Shown: positions 8,501 through 17,844 of the stretch, piece after piece
Position numbering within the stretch: position 1 is the first letter of the stretch
Layout: each line of letters starts with the position of its first letter
Source of the DNA: Marinomonas mediterranea MMB-1
GTDB lineage: Bacteria > Pseudomonadota > Gammaproteobacteria > Pseudomonadales > Marinomonadaceae
Assembly: GCF_000192865.1 (NCBI RefSeq)
Contig: NC_015276.1
Coordinates: 4,582,501 to 4,646,500, forward strand
Direction: 5' to 3'
DNA: 64,000 nucleotides
Translations under genes and position numbers: made by a program
The notes under the pieces: model-generated
Seen by the model: the letters and a program-made list of their open reading frames with translations, nothing else
What the model was told of the DNA's origin: nothing
Database searches by the model: none

Positions 8501-9367
8501 CTAGAGACTTTCAAACAGCGCCTTAACAAACGCTTCTTTTTCTGCATCTTGATCGATCAAGCCAAGCGTCACCGTTAAAAATGCTGAATCATGTTTCTTA
8601 TCAGTCGTCGCCACGGATTGGATAAAATAGTTCAGGCGGTTCACTTTTTTGTCGAATTCCAAGTCCAGTACGGCCTGCCCAAGCACTTGCGGGATGACAT
8701 CATCACTTTTAATCAGCACAGTGGCTTCATTTTTAGAGAATTTGACCACCATGCAACGAAATTGCTTTCCCTCGAAGCGCACTAACGTGGGGATTTTCAC
8801 ATCTTTAATTGCTACGTCAGGAGTAGGGGCGGTAGGGTTAACAATTTTAGGCGAACTGTTCTTAGGAGCTTTACTCGCACCGCCCATTAGAACGTCCAAA
8901 GAAGCCGTCGCAACGCCGCCTGAGCTTGGCGCCGTTTTTGCCGCCGCTTTTCCATTTGCGCCCGCACTCAACTTCTTTTCAATTCCATGCTTTTTCGCCG
9001 CTGATATGATTTTTTGATTCAGCTGCTCTGCCGAAAAAGGTTTGCCTAAATAATCCGTTACGCCGGATTGAACCGCTTCAACGACGTGAGACTTATCGCC
9101 ACGGCTGGTAATCATCACAAAAGGCACGGCTTCTTTGGCATACTGTGGCTGTTCACGACACCATTTTAACAGTTCAACACCTGTCATCTCAGGCATTTCC
9201 CAGTCACACAACACCATATCAAATTGAATTTTTTGAAGTAATTGTTGTGCTTTTCGGCCATTCACAGCCTCTTCCACTGTCGTACCGGGGAAAGATTTTC
9301 GTACTGAACGTTTTATCAGATCACGAGTGAATGACGCGTCGTCAACGACTAGTATTTTTAAAGACAT
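8501..9367 (-). CDS. Response regulator with C-terminal PilZ-like domain
   Basis: This protein has 288 residues. Residues 1-125 are a complete receiver (acidic pair D9-D10, phosphoacceptor D55 in LCDWEMPEMTG, ITSRGD, and Lys in YLGKPFSAEQL). An Ala/Ser/Pro-rich linker (about 135-185) leads to a C-terminal domain (about 187-285) beginning IPTLVRFEGKQFRCMVVKFS. That domain looks PilZ-like but lacks an obvious RxxxR plus DxSxxG pair, so c-di-GMP binding is uncertain. It has no DNA-binding domain, so it probably acts by protein contact. No kinase is adjacent on the same strand. The stop codon lies within a hairpin (GTTAAGGCGC 8492-8501 with GCGCCTTAAC 8518-8527). Confidence 0.7.
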   Translation of the reverse strand: MSLKILVVDDASFTRDLIKRSVRKSFPGTTVEEAVNGRKAQQLLQKIQFDMVLCDWEMPEMTGVELLKWCREQPQYAKEAVPFVMITSRGDKSHVVEAVQSGVTDYLGKPFSAEQLNQKIISAAKKHGIEKKLSAGANGKAAAKTAPSSGGVATASLDVLMGGASKAPKNSSPKIVNPTAPTPDVAIKDVKIPTLVRFEGKQFRCMVVKFSKNEATVLIKSDDVIPQVLGQAVLDLEFDKKVNRLNYFIQSVATTDKKHDSAFLTVTLGLIDQDAEKEAFVKALFESL

Positions 9368-9416
9368 GCAAACGCCTGTTTCTATTTCTATATTCGGTTA
9401 TTGAGTGTTGCTCGTT

Positions 9417-10190
9417 TTATTCATTGCTCATTGCTACTGGTACACTGACCAGCTCAAAACGATCGCTAAATTGATCTATCCAAAGCAATGTCGCCGCAAC
9501 AACGGCAATCGGCATAACAAACAGGTTCAAAAGAGGAATCGTTAATCCAGCCATTACAATAAAGCCAAATGTCCAACACAACAAAGGCTTAGTTCGCAGT
9601 GTTTCTCTCATTTCTCGAAAACTTAGCTTATGGTTATCAAATGAGTAATCCATGTACTGAACTGCAAGCATCCAAGCAGAGAAAAGCAGTAATAAGACAG
9701 GCGCGACAAAGTTAATAACAGGAACAAAAGAAAGCAGCAATAAGATGATCAGCCTAGGTAAAAAGTAAAATAGCTTCTGCAACTCTCGCTGAATCGAGCG
9801 CCCCGCAATTTTCATCACTTCACCCATATTGAGGGTCGATTCAAACTGTCTTCCAGTCTCACGTTCCTCAACCTTTTCTGCGAGAAACGCCATAAATGGC
9901 GCGGCAATAATATTCACCCCCATTGAAAAGCTGTAAAAAAATGCCACAGCGACAATCGAACCAAATACCAGGTAAAACAGCCAATTTAAAAATGACATCC
10001 AACCGGGTAAAAAGCCCATCATATAGTCCACAACAACGCCGAAGTACGACAAGGCAACCATGTATAACAGCGCCATTAAAATCACATTGGCAAGCAAAGG
10101 CGCAAGAATAAACAGACGCATTCCAGGCGAGAGGATAACAGGGAGTGACTTAAAGAAAGCACCGACGGCTTGAAAAGGTTGAATGAGCAC
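9417..10190 (-). CDS. cysZ: Sulfate transporter CysZ family protein
   Basis: CysZ is a 257-residue inner-membrane protein that moves sulfate into the cytoplasm for cysteine synthesis. The start of the protein, FQAVGAFFKSLPVILSPGMRLFILAPLLAN, is typical of the family. So are GVNIIAAPFMAFLAEKVEERETG, the KIAGRSIQRELQKLFYFLPR helix and four or more membrane helices. No cysteine-biosynthesis genes are nearby. It ends 50 nt from the response-regulator start on the same strand, but no link between the two is implied. Confidence 0.88.
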   Translation of the reverse strand: MLIQPFQAVGAFFKSLPVILSPGMRLFILAPLLANVILMALLYMVALSYFGVVVDYMMGFLPGWMSFLNWLFYLVFGSIVAVAFFYSFSMGVNIIAAPFMAFLAEKVEERETGRQFESTLNMGEVMKIAGRSIQRELQKLFYFLPRLIILLLLSFVPVINFVAPVLLLLFSAWMLAVQYMDYSFDNHKLSFREMRETLRTKPLLCWTFGFIVMAGLTIPLLNLFVMPIAVVAATLLWIDQFSDRFELVSVPVAMSNE

Positions 10191-10358
10191 GATTACACCT
10201 TACGAAAAGAATCCATTTGATGGCACAAGAATACCATGGCTTGATATTTGGCTCTATAAAGAAGCTCAAATAGACTCTATCGCGGCGCTTAAATTGACGG
10301 AGCTGAATACTAAATTTCAAGCTACCACCGAAAATAAACACCTAATAAAACAACTAAT

Positions 10359-10510
10359 AAAAGCCTTTTTTCATACCTGTATTTTCATGAAACGCATAAC
10401 CTAATTAATTATTTCGATTGTAGCGAATTGGCAAACTATTGAACTATGAAAGCGCACGGTAGGCCTTGATATATCGAGGCCTGCCAAACTACATAAAAAA
10501 TGCAAAGGAA
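10359..10510 (+). repeat. Leader/promoter duplicate, copy A (before the decayed oppA)
   Basis: This segment matches 11919-12090, the region before the intact oppA, with scattered mismatches and small gaps. Shared blocks include GAAACGCATAACC, ATTTCGATTGT, ATTGAACTATG, CATAAAAAATG and AAGGAA. Copy A ends with the Shine-Dalgarno AAGGAA (10505-10510) of the old gene. The 309-nt gap between cysZ and the pseudogene (10191-10499) holds this leader and otherwise nothing I recognise. Confidence 0.75.
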
Positions 10511-10514
10511 TAGT

Positions 10515-11822
10515 ATAAAAATTCAAAACCGTTGGCGCTTAACGGCGTTACTCTCAATTACCCTTTCCTGTTTACCGCTTCAAGCAGCGACCATCCCAGA
10601 GGGAACCTCTCTTTCGCCAGTTCAAGAAATTGTTAGAAACGGTGGTCAAGAGCCTACCTCTATCGATCCTCAGCTTATTCAGGAGGATGCAGGCTGGATA
10701 CACGCTTTCGATCTATTTGAAGGGTTATACAGTCAAGATCCCGAAGGAAACCTTGAACCAGGTGTTGCAAGCAGTTACGCCGTTAACGCAGACAATACGG
10801 TTTACACCTTTAATTTGCGCAAAGATGCAAAGAGGTCAAATGGTGAACCAGTTACGGCAGAGGACTTTGTTTATGGTTTCAACGCGCGGTTAATCCTGCC
10901 ACCGCCTCTCCGTGCGCCTGGTACATGCAAATTCCGTCATCGACAAGGTTACCTATTTGCCAATCACCAATGAAAGCGCTCAACTTAAACGCTATCAAGC
11001 AGGTGGTTTAGACGTCTCTGGATTTCCTCTCTCTCGCACTTTACGAAGATTAAAAAAGACTTACCAAATGACGTTCGCATCGACCCCATGCTGGGCATCT
11101 ACTATTATATTTTCAACACTGACGTTGCGCCGTTTAACGATATACACGTTCGTAAAGCGCTACCTTATAGTATTGATAGAGAAATGATCACGAAATACGT
11201 ATTAGGCACTGGGCAGCTTCCTGCCTACGGCTTTGCTCCAGAAGCCGTCGCTGGCGATACGCCGCCTAAATTTGATTACTCAGCGTGGACACAAAAAGAG
11301 CGTGATAACAAAGCAATGGCGCTTCTTAAAGACGCGGGCTACTCCAAATCCAATCCTTTGAGTTTCACTTTACTCTACAACACTAATGAGTTTCATAAAA
11401 AACTAGCCATTGCCGCTATGTGGAAAAAGACCCTAGGGGTAAAAGTCACGTTAGAAAACCAAGAATGGAAAACAGCACTCTCCACCATGAGCGCAGGTAA
11501 TTTTCAGGTTGGTCGCTATGCGTGGATCAGTGACTACAACGAAGCTTCCAGTACGTTGGATGTACTGACTTCTGAGCACGGTAATAACTATGGGCATTAC
11601 CAACGTCAAGCGTACGATAATTTAATGAATCAATCGCGTACGATGAAAGACCCATCTAAGCAGTATCAGGCAGCTGAAAAAATCGCAATCGAAGAAGATA
11701 TGGCTGTCGCACCTATCTATCAATACACCTCAGCAAAAGTCGTGAAGCCTTATGTTGGAGGGTACGAGCCTAACTCTCAGAACATGGTCTACACCCGAAA
11801 TCTGTATATAAAATCCCACTAA
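10515..11822 (+). pseudogene. Decayed peptide-binding protein gene (oppA paralogue)
   Basis: Its translation in pieces parallels the intact OppA at 12097: VQEIVRNGGQEPTSIDPQL, then DNTVYTF-LRKDAK, NKVTYLPIT-like, YYYIFNT, and QEWKTALS near the end. Four lesions are visible. The position matching the OppA start codon is ATA (10515-10517). One base is missing near 10880: TTCAACG where TTCCAACG would restore FQRAVNPATASP. About 100 codons are deleted near 10930, so AWYMQIP runs into SVIDKVTYLP in another frame. A CT-dinucleotide expansion at 11026-11035 shifts the frame by two, and removing it restores the reading SHFTKIKKDLPNDV. The last frame (from about 11035) is open to 11822, but it cannot make a full-length protein. 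Confidence 0.92.
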
Positions 11823-11918
11823 GCGCATGTTTTAGAGAAGGAATGGACTCCTTTATTCGTAATAACTAGCTTTAAGGTATTTTCACACATCAAAAAAGTT
11901 TTTTAAAAACAAAATTTT

Positions 11919-12090
11919 AAAAGACTTTTTCTTTTTTTCACACCCGCACTTTTACGAAACGCATAACCCGATTCGTTATTTCGATTGTGGCTAGTCGGCA
12001 ATTATTGAACTATGGAAACTCACGGCACGCCTCGATTTCTCTAGCTTTGCCAAACAACACAACAGCAATAACATAAAAAATGTTAAGGAA
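11919..12090 (+). repeat. Leader/promoter duplicate, copy B (before intact oppA)
   Basis: This is the partner of 10359-10510. It contains the A/T-rich start (AAAAGACTTTTT), the shared GAAACGCATAACC block and the Shine-Dalgarno AAGGAA (12085-12090) placed 6 nt before the oppA ATG. The shared blocks lie in the same order in both copies, which points to duplication of the gene together with its promoter and 5' leader. Confidence 0.75.
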
Positions 12091-12096
12091 CCTTGT

Positions 12097-13719
12097 ATGA
12101 AACTCAAACAATCACTGATTGCCAGCGCTGTGCTTGCAGCAGCGTTAGGCGCATCCTACGTTCAAGCTGCTAAAGTACCAGATGGAGTGAAATTAGCCGC
12201 AGTTCAAGAAATCGTTAAAGGCGGTGAATCCGAACCTGCGACACTTGACCAGCAAAAACTGCAGGGTACGCCCGGCTCACTTCGTGGTCGTGATTTGTTT
12301 GAAGGATTGTTTAACGAAGATGGTGGCGGCAACCTAATTCCCGGTGTCGCAACAAGCTACGACGCCAATGAAGACAACACCGTATATACGTTCCACCTGC
12401 GCGACGATGCAAAGTGGTCAAATGGCGACTCCGTAACCGCACACGACTTCGTTTTCGCATTCCAACGCTTAGTTGACCCTAAAACAGCAGCCGATTACGC
12501 TTGGTTTGCTGAACTACCCGGTATGATCAATGCGACCGACATCATTAACGGTAAAAAACCTGCAACAGAGTTAGGCGTAGAAGCGACGGATGACTATACA
12601 TTCGTTGTTCGTCTAGAAAAGCCAAACGCTTACTTCCCGAAGATGACGATCCACAACACGCTTTTCCCTGCACCTAAAAAAGTCATCGAAAAATGGGGTG
12701 ATGACTGGACCAAACAAGACCACATCGTCTTTAACGGTGCATACGTTCTGGATCAATGGAATGTGAATGAAAAAATGGTACTAGTACGTAACCCTATGTA
12801 CTGGAACGACAAAGAAACCGTCATCAACAAAGTAACCTACTTGCCGATTTCAGATGTATCTGTTGAATTTAAACGTTATCAAGCGGGGGAAATGGATCTG
12901 ACCTCTTATCAAGGCATCCCGACCAACCGCTACAAACAGCTGATGAAAGACACGCCTGATGAAGTGCATATCACGCCTCAGCTTGGTACTTATTACTACC
13001 TATTCAATACAACCAAAGCACCGTTTGACGATGTTCGTGTTCGTAAAGCCCTGTCTTATTCCATCGACCGAGATATCATCACAAAATTTGTAACGGGTAC
13101 TGGCGAAGTGCCATCGTACGGCTTTACACCGGAAATCATCAATGGCTTTGACCCTGTCACTCCCGAGTACGCAAAATGGAGTCAAGCAGAGCGCAACAAA
13201 CAAGCAAAAGCCTTATTAGCAGAAGCCGGTTTTGGTCCTTCTAACCCATTGAAATTCCCACTGCTATACAACACAAATGATCAACATAAGAAAATAGCCG
13301 TGGCAATCACCTCTATGTGGAAGAAAAATATTGGTGTAACAGCAACGCTTGAAAATCAGGAATGGAAAACCTACCTAGACTCTCGTAACACTCAGAACTT
13401 CTCGGTTGCACGTGCAGGCTGGATCGGTGACTACAACGAAGCCTCTACCTTCTTACAAATTCTAACCACTACAGCGGGCAGTAACGACGGCAAATACAGC
13501 AACGTTAAGTACGATAAGTTGATGAATGCTGCCTCTTCAATGCAGGATCCATCTGAAAACTATACAAAAGCGGAAAACGTTCTAATCAACCAAGATATGG
13601 CGGTTGCGCCTATCTATACCTATGTAACTAAGCGCTTAGTTAAGCCTTACGTTGGTGGTTACATGCCAAATCCAGAAGACAATACTTACACTCGTGATCA
13701 GTACATCATCGCTCACTAA
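12097..13719 (+). CDS. oppA: Oligopeptide ABC transporter, periplasmic binding protein OppA
   Basis: This is a 540-residue periplasmic peptide-binding protein (SBP family 5) with a Sec signal peptide of about 24 residues (AVLAAALGASYVQA). Family hallmarks are GAEP-like ESEPATLDQQ near residue 47, DLFEGLF, FHLRDDAKWSNGDSVTAHDF near residue 105, the RNPMYWND stretch near 225, and DVRVRKALSYSIDR near residue 312. It captures short peptides for OppBCDF, encoded directly downstream. A hairpin separates it from oppB, as is common where the binding protein is made in excess. It is the intact member of a tandem pair; the upstream copy is decayed. Confidence 0.93.
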   Translation: MKLKQSLIASAVLAAALGASYVQAAKVPDGVKLAAVQEIVKGGESEPATLDQQKLQGTPGSLRGRDLFEGLFNEDGGGNLIPGVATSYDANEDNTVYTFHLRDDAKWSNGDSVTAHDFVFAFQRLVDPKTAADYAWFAELPGMINATDIINGKKPATELGVEATDDYTFVVRLEKPNAYFPKMTIHNTLFPAPKKVIEKWGDDWTKQDHIVFNGAYVLDQWNVNEKMVLVRNPMYWNDKETVINKVTYLPISDVSVEFKRYQAGEMDLTSYQGIPTNRYKQLMKDTPDEVHITPQLGTYYYLFNTTKAPFDDVRVRKALSYSIDRDIITKFVTGTGEVPSYGFTPEIINGFDPVTPEYAKWSQAERNKQAKALLAEAGFGPSNPLKFPLLYNTNDQHKKIAVAITSMWKKNIGVTATLENQEWKTYLDSRNTQNFSVARAGWIGDYNEASTFLQILTTTAGSNDGKYSNVKYDKLMNAASSMQDPSENYTKAENVLINQDMAVAPIYTYVTKRLVKPYVGGYMPNPEDNTYTRDQYIIAH

Positions 13720-13735
13720 GTAAGACCGTTGTTTG

Positions 13736-13764
13736 GGTGACTCAGCGTACTATGCTGAGCCACC
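13736..13764 (+). promoter_or_regulatory. Stem-loop between oppA and oppB
   Basis: GGTGACTCAGC (13736-13746) pairs with GCTGAGCCACC (13754-13764) with one mismatch. A T-rich stretch follows a few bases on (CTCTTTGTTTTT). It is likely a partial terminator or message-stabilising hairpin that keeps oppA expression above that of the membrane components. Confidence 0.6.
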
Positions 13765-13844
13765 TACTCTACTCTTTGTTTTTACGTTTCAAACACTGGT
13801 AATTACCTGACGTTAGAATCAGTTATATTACCTCGGACATTATT

Positions 13845-14765
13845 ATGCTCTCACTGATTATTAAACGCATTTTAGAGGCCATCCCAACACTGCTTGTGTT
13901 GATTACCGTGTCCTTCTTTTTGATGCATTTTGCCCCCGGCAGCCCGCTGACGACTGAGCGTGGTTTACCTCCAGAGATCATGGCGAACATCGCAGCGAAG
14001 TATCATCTGGACGAACCCGTCACATCGCAATATTTGCGTTACCTTTGGAACATATTACAAGGGGATTTAGGCGCATCGTTTGTCCATAAAGATTTCACCA
14101 TCAATGACTTAGTCGCACAGAGCTTTCCAGTTTCTGCTGAAATAGGTATTTGGTCATTTATCGTCGCAGTCTTAATTGGCGTGGGATGTGGGATCTTCGC
14201 CGCCCTTAGACAAAACTCATGGATAGATTACTCAGTCATGGCGTTTGCCAATTTAGGGATTGTTCTGCCTAATTTTGTGTTGGCACCACTTTGTATTCTG
14301 CTATTTTCAATCTATTTGAAATGGCTGCCTTCGGGAGGTTGGAACGACGGCGCTTGGCCCTATCTGATCATGCCCGTTATCGCCATGTCCACCAGCTACA
14401 TTGCGCAAATCGCCCGTATTACTCGCGGTAGTATGATCGAAACCATGCACTCTAACTTTATTCGTACTGCCAGAGCCAAAGGCTTACCCAACTATAAGAT
14501 CGTGCTTCAACATGCTTTGCGCCCTGCGATCGTGCCTGTTTTATCGTACCTTGGCCCTGCTTTTGTCGGCATCATTACTGGGTCTGTCATTGTCGACGTT
14601 TATTTCAGTACCGGCGGCATTGGGCAACACTTTATCAATGGTGCCATCAACCGTGATTACCCCATGGTCATGGCCGTGACAATTTTAATCGGCTCACTGA
14701 CCATTCTTTTTAATGCGATCGTCGATATTTTATACGCGTTGATCGATCCTAAAATTCGTTACTAG
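13845..14765 (+). CDS. oppB: Oligopeptide ABC transporter, permease OppB
   Basis: This is a 306-residue inner-membrane permease, the normal OppB/DppB length. The N-terminal helix (RILEAIPTLLVLITVSFFLMH) and the FAPGSPLTTERGLPPE segment are characteristic of the peptide/nickel permease family. The EAA loop near residue 203 reads RTARAKGLPNYKIVLQHAL. Six helices are visible. oppC follows after 11 nt. Confidence 0.93.
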   Translation: MLSLIIKRILEAIPTLLVLITVSFFLMHFAPGSPLTTERGLPPEIMANIAAKYHLDEPVTSQYLRYLWNILQGDLGASFVHKDFTINDLVAQSFPVSAEIGIWSFIVAVLIGVGCGIFAALRQNSWIDYSVMAFANLGIVLPNFVLAPLCILLFSIYLKWLPSGGWNDGAWPYLIMPVIAMSTSYIAQIARITRGSMIETMHSNFIRTARAKGLPNYKIVLQHALRPAIVPVLSYLGPAFVGIITGSVIVDVYFSTGGIGQHFINGAINRDYPMVMAVTILIGSLTILFNAIVDILYALIDPKIRY

Positions 14766-14776
14766 GTAGCTTTGCA

Positions 14777-15703
14777 ATGATTACAACCAAAGACAAAGTT
14801 GATGTGGTAGAGGTATTTGCAGAGCAGGTTGTCGAAGTAGAAGGTCGCAGCCTTTGGCAAGACGCGCGCCGACGCTTTTTCTCTAACCATGCAGCAGTCG
14901 TGAGTTTAATAATACTCGGATTAATTGCGCTTATTTCTCTTTTTGGCCCGTTACTCAGCCAATGGAATTACGATGATATTGACTGGGAGGCTCTTTCGGA
15001 TATTGCCACTCTTGGACGCCCAAACATTGAAAACGGTCACTATTTTGGCACAGATCCTTTAGGGCGAGATATTTTCGTACGCACCTTACAAGGCGGCCAA
15101 ATATCCCTAATGGTTGGCCTGATGGGCAGCTTAGTCGCCATTGTCATCGGCACGCTTTATGGCGCGACCTCTGGCTACCTCGGCGGCCGAGTCGACAGCT
15201 TAATGATGCGTGTGCTTGAGATCCTGAACTCATTTCCATTCATGTTTTTCGTCATCATCATGATGACGCTATTTGGCCGACACATCGTTTTGATTTTTGT
15301 CGCGATTGGCGCAATCTCTTGGCTGGACATGGCCAGAATCGTCCGTGGACAAACATTAAGCCTGAAAAATAAAGAGTACATTGAAGCCGCTCATGCTTGT
15401 GGCGTTTCAACGACGAATATTATCTTACGTCATATTGTTCCGAACGTGCTGGGTATCGTTGTGGTGTACGCGACATTGCTTGTGCCCAATATGATTTTAT
15501 TGGAATCCTTTATCAGTTTCCTTGGGCTGGGTGTTCAAGAACCTATGACCAGTTGGGGAGCTTTGATCTCGGAAGGAGCCGTGAACATGGAAATCGCCGT
15601 ATGGCAATTAGCATGGCCACTTGGCTTCTTAGTCGTAACACTCTTTTGTTTTAACTTCCTCGGTGACGGTCTACGCGACGCACTGGATCCGAAAGACCGC
15701 TAG
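14777..15703 (+). CDS. oppC: Oligopeptide ABC transporter, permease OppC
   Basis: This is the 308-residue second permease of the peptide importer. A cytoplasmic N-terminus leads to a first helix near residue 40 (VVSLIILGLIALISLFGP). HYFGTDPLGRDIFVRTLQGG follows near residue 92, a motif diagnostic of OppC/DppC. The EAA-type loop is EAAHACGVSTTNIILRH near residue 202. It lies between oppB and oppD with short gaps. The operon order oppABCDF is the same as in enterobacteria. Confidence 0.93.
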   Translation: MITTKDKVDVVEVFAEQVVEVEGRSLWQDARRRFFSNHAAVVSLIILGLIALISLFGPLLSQWNYDDIDWEALSDIATLGRPNIENGHYFGTDPLGRDIFVRTLQGGQISLMVGLMGSLVAIVIGTLYGATSGYLGGRVDSLMMRVLEILNSFPFMFFVIIMMTLFGRHIVLIFVAIGAISWLDMARIVRGQTLSLKNKEYIEAAHACGVSTTNIILRHIVPNVLGIVVVYATLLVPNMILLESFISFLGLGVQEPMTSWGALISEGAVNMEIAVWQLAWPLGFLVVTLFCFNFLGDGLRDALDPKDR

Positions 15704-15712
15704 GGGGAAATA

Positions 15713-16687
15713 ATGAACTTACTTGATGTAAACAATCTACGCGTTAACTTTGGCACACCGGATGGCTACGTTACCGCCGTAAATAACTTGAATTTCTCTC
15801 TTGCTCAAGGAGAAACCCTTGGCATTGTAGGAGAGTCAGGATCAGGCAAAAGCCAGACTGCGTTCGCTCTCATGGGGCTTTTAGCCAAAAACGGCCTCGT
15901 TGAAGGCGAAGCGCTGTTTGAAGGCAAAAATATTTTTGGATACAACGAAAAAGACATGAATCGGGTACGTGCTGAAAAAATCGCGATGATTTTCCAAGAT
16001 CCGATGACCTCTTTAAACCCTTACATGAAAGTCGGTAAACAGCTGATGGAAGTGTTGATGCTGCACAAAGGGTACAGTAAGGCCGACGCGTTTGAAGCGT
16101 CCGTCAAAATGCTCGACGCAGTAAAAATGCCAGAAGCACGCAAACGCATGAACATGTATCCGCACGAGTTCTCAGGCGGTATGCGCCAGCGCGTCATGAT
16201 CGCCATGGCACTGTTGTGTCAACCTAAACTGCTGATTGCAGATGAGCCAACAACGGCGTTGGACGTTACAGTACAAGCGCAAATACTCACGCTTTTAAAT
16301 GAACTAAAAGATGAGTTCAATACTGCCATCATTATGATCACCCACGATCTCGGTGTCGTTGCTGGATTGTGCGACAAAGTATTGGTCATGTATGCAGGTC
16401 GAACCATGGAATACGGTAAAACAAACGATGTGTTTTACCGTCCTACTCACCCTTATACGAAAGGGCTGCTTGAGGCGATTCCTCGTTTGGATGCCGAAGA
16501 CGATGTCTTAGCAACCATTCCAGGCAACCCTCCGAACTTACTTAATTTACCAACAGGCTGCCCATTTCAGGCTCGATGTGAGCACGCCGAAGCGCGCTGC
16601 CTAGAGGAAGAGCCAAGCTTAACAGAGTATGAAGAAGGCAAGCTTAGAGCCTGCCATAAGCCATCAGATTGGGGAGTTGCATCGTGA
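15713..16687 (+). CDS. oppD: Oligopeptide ABC transporter, ATPase OppD
   Basis: This is a 324-residue cytoplasmic ATPase. Walker A is GESGSGKSQT near residue 40; the family usually has GESGSGKS. The Q-loop is in IFQDPMTSLNPYM, the signature FSGGMRQR lies near residue 155, Walker B is LLIADEPTTALD and the H-loop is ITHDLGVVAG. The C-terminal oligopeptide extension has the CPFQARC-x-C pattern near 282-295, typical of OppD/DppD proteins that bind an iron-sulfur cluster. GGGGA before ATG 15713 is the ribosome-binding site. The stop overlaps the oppF start (GTGA). Confidence 0.94.
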   Translation: MNLLDVNNLRVNFGTPDGYVTAVNNLNFSLAQGETLGIVGESGSGKSQTAFALMGLLAKNGLVEGEALFEGKNIFGYNEKDMNRVRAEKIAMIFQDPMTSLNPYMKVGKQLMEVLMLHKGYSKADAFEASVKMLDAVKMPEARKRMNMYPHEFSGGMRQRVMIAMALLCQPKLLIADEPTTALDVTVQAQILTLLNELKDEFNTAIIMITHDLGVVAGLCDKVLVMYAGRTMEYGKTNDVFYRPTHPYTKGLLEAIPRLDAEDDVLATIPGNPPNLLNLPTGCPFQARCEHAEARCLEEEPSLTEYEEGKLRACHKPSDWGVAS

Positions 16688-17706
16688 GCCATTCGCCTAA
16701 CAAAAAAGTGCTTATGCAAGTAAGAGACTTGAAAGTACATTTTAATATTAAAAACAGTAACGCCTTGCCGTGGAGCAAAGGCAACACGCTGAAAGCCGTC
16801 GACGGTGTCAGTCTGGACATCTATGAAGGCGAAACACTCGGTGTGGTCGGAGAGTCTGGTTGTGGTAAGTCCACTCTAGCACGAGCGCTATTAAGGCTGC
16901 TGCCCATTACGGATGGCAATGTTGTTTGGTTAGGGCAAGATCTTACTCAGCTAGACAAAAAGCAAATGCGAGAGAAGCGCCAAGAACTGCAAATGATCTT
17001 TCAAGACCCGTTGGCCTCGTTAAATCCACGTATGACGGTTGGCGAAATCATTGGAGAACCTCTTAAAACGTTTAAACCTTCGCTTTCTAAAGACGAGGTT
17101 CGCGAGCAAGTAAAGACCATTATGGCGCGTGTTGGCCTATTGCCAAACGTGATTAACCGTTACCCTCATGAGTTCTCCGGCGGTCAGTGTCAACGTATTG
17201 GCATTGCTCGCGCGCTGATTTTAAAACCAAAACTCATCGTATGCGATGAACCCGTTTCGGCATTAGACGTGTCTATTCAAGCGCAAGTTGTGAATCTTCT
17301 TAAAGAATTACAAGCAGAAATGGGGCTTTCCTTGGTCTTCATTGCACATGACCTGAGCGTCGTAAAGCACATTTCTGATCGTGTCTTGGTCATGTACCTA
17401 GGTAACGCGGTCGAACTTGCTGACAAACGCTCGCTCTACTCAAAGCCGACACACCCCTATACACGTGCTTTGCTGTCAGCGGTGCCGATTCCAGACCCAG
17501 AACAAGAGCGAAAGAAAAACATTCAATTGCTTGTGGGAGATTTGCCTTCACCGATCAATCCACCCTCTGGCTGTGTGTTCAGAACCCGTTGCCCCCACGC
17601 GAATGAGCAATGTGCGCAAACGAAACCGGTCTTAACGGATATTGAGCCAAACCATATGGCGGCTTGTGGTCGTTTGGAAGAAATAAGCCTTACTAGCCAT
17701 GCATAA
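16684..17706 (+). CDS. oppF: Oligopeptide ABC transporter, ATPase OppF
   Basis: This is the 340-residue partner ATPase of OppD. Walker A is GESGCGKSTLARALLRLL, the signature is FSGGQCQRIGIARAL, Walker B is LIVCDEPVSALD and the H-loop is IAHDLSVVKH. The C-terminal extension contains the Cys-rich FRTRCPHANEQC. Start choice: GTG 16684 overlaps the oppD stop (GTGA) and has GGGGAG 7 nt upstream. The in-frame TTG at 16669 would lie upstream of that ribosome-binding site. A strong terminator follows 20 nt after the stop and closes the operon. Confidence 0.94.
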   Translation: MSHSPNKKVLMQVRDLKVHFNIKNSNALPWSKGNTLKAVDGVSLDIYEGETLGVVGESGCGKSTLARALLRLLPITDGNVVWLGQDLTQLDKKQMREKRQELQMIFQDPLASLNPRMTVGEIIGEPLKTFKPSLSKDEVREQVKTIMARVGLLPNVINRYPHEFSGGQCQRIGIARALILKPKLIVCDEPVSALDVSIQAQVVNLLKELQAEMGLSLVFIAHDLSVVKHISDRVLVMYLGNAVELADKRSLYSKPTHPYTRALLSAVPIPDPEQERKKNIQLLVGDLPSPINPPSGCVFRTRCPHANEQCAQTKPVLTDIEPNHMAACGRLEEISLTSHA

Positions 17707-17725
17707 CCCTTTTGCAGGGCGCAAT

Positions 17726-17763
17726 AAAAAAGCAGTGTAGGAGCCCCTACACTGCTTTTTTTG
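17726..17763 (+). terminator. Rho-independent terminator of the opp operon
   Basis: AGCAGTGTAGG (17731-17741) pairs perfectly with CCTACACTGCT (17746-17756). The stem is preceded by an A-run and followed by a T-run. It could act in both directions but fits the end of oppF. Confidence 0.94.
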
Positions 17764-17844
17764 TTTGATCGGTTTTATGTTTGGTTCGTTACTTTCGTTA
17801 CGATTAAGACAAAGCGTACTAAGCTAAATCTTTCCGAACCTAAC

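Noticed and set aside
10183..10404. 73-codon plus-strand frame across the cysZ start and the oppA leader
   Set aside because: It has no ribosome-binding site, overlaps the cysZ N-terminus and runs through the duplicated leader, where copy B has no such frame.
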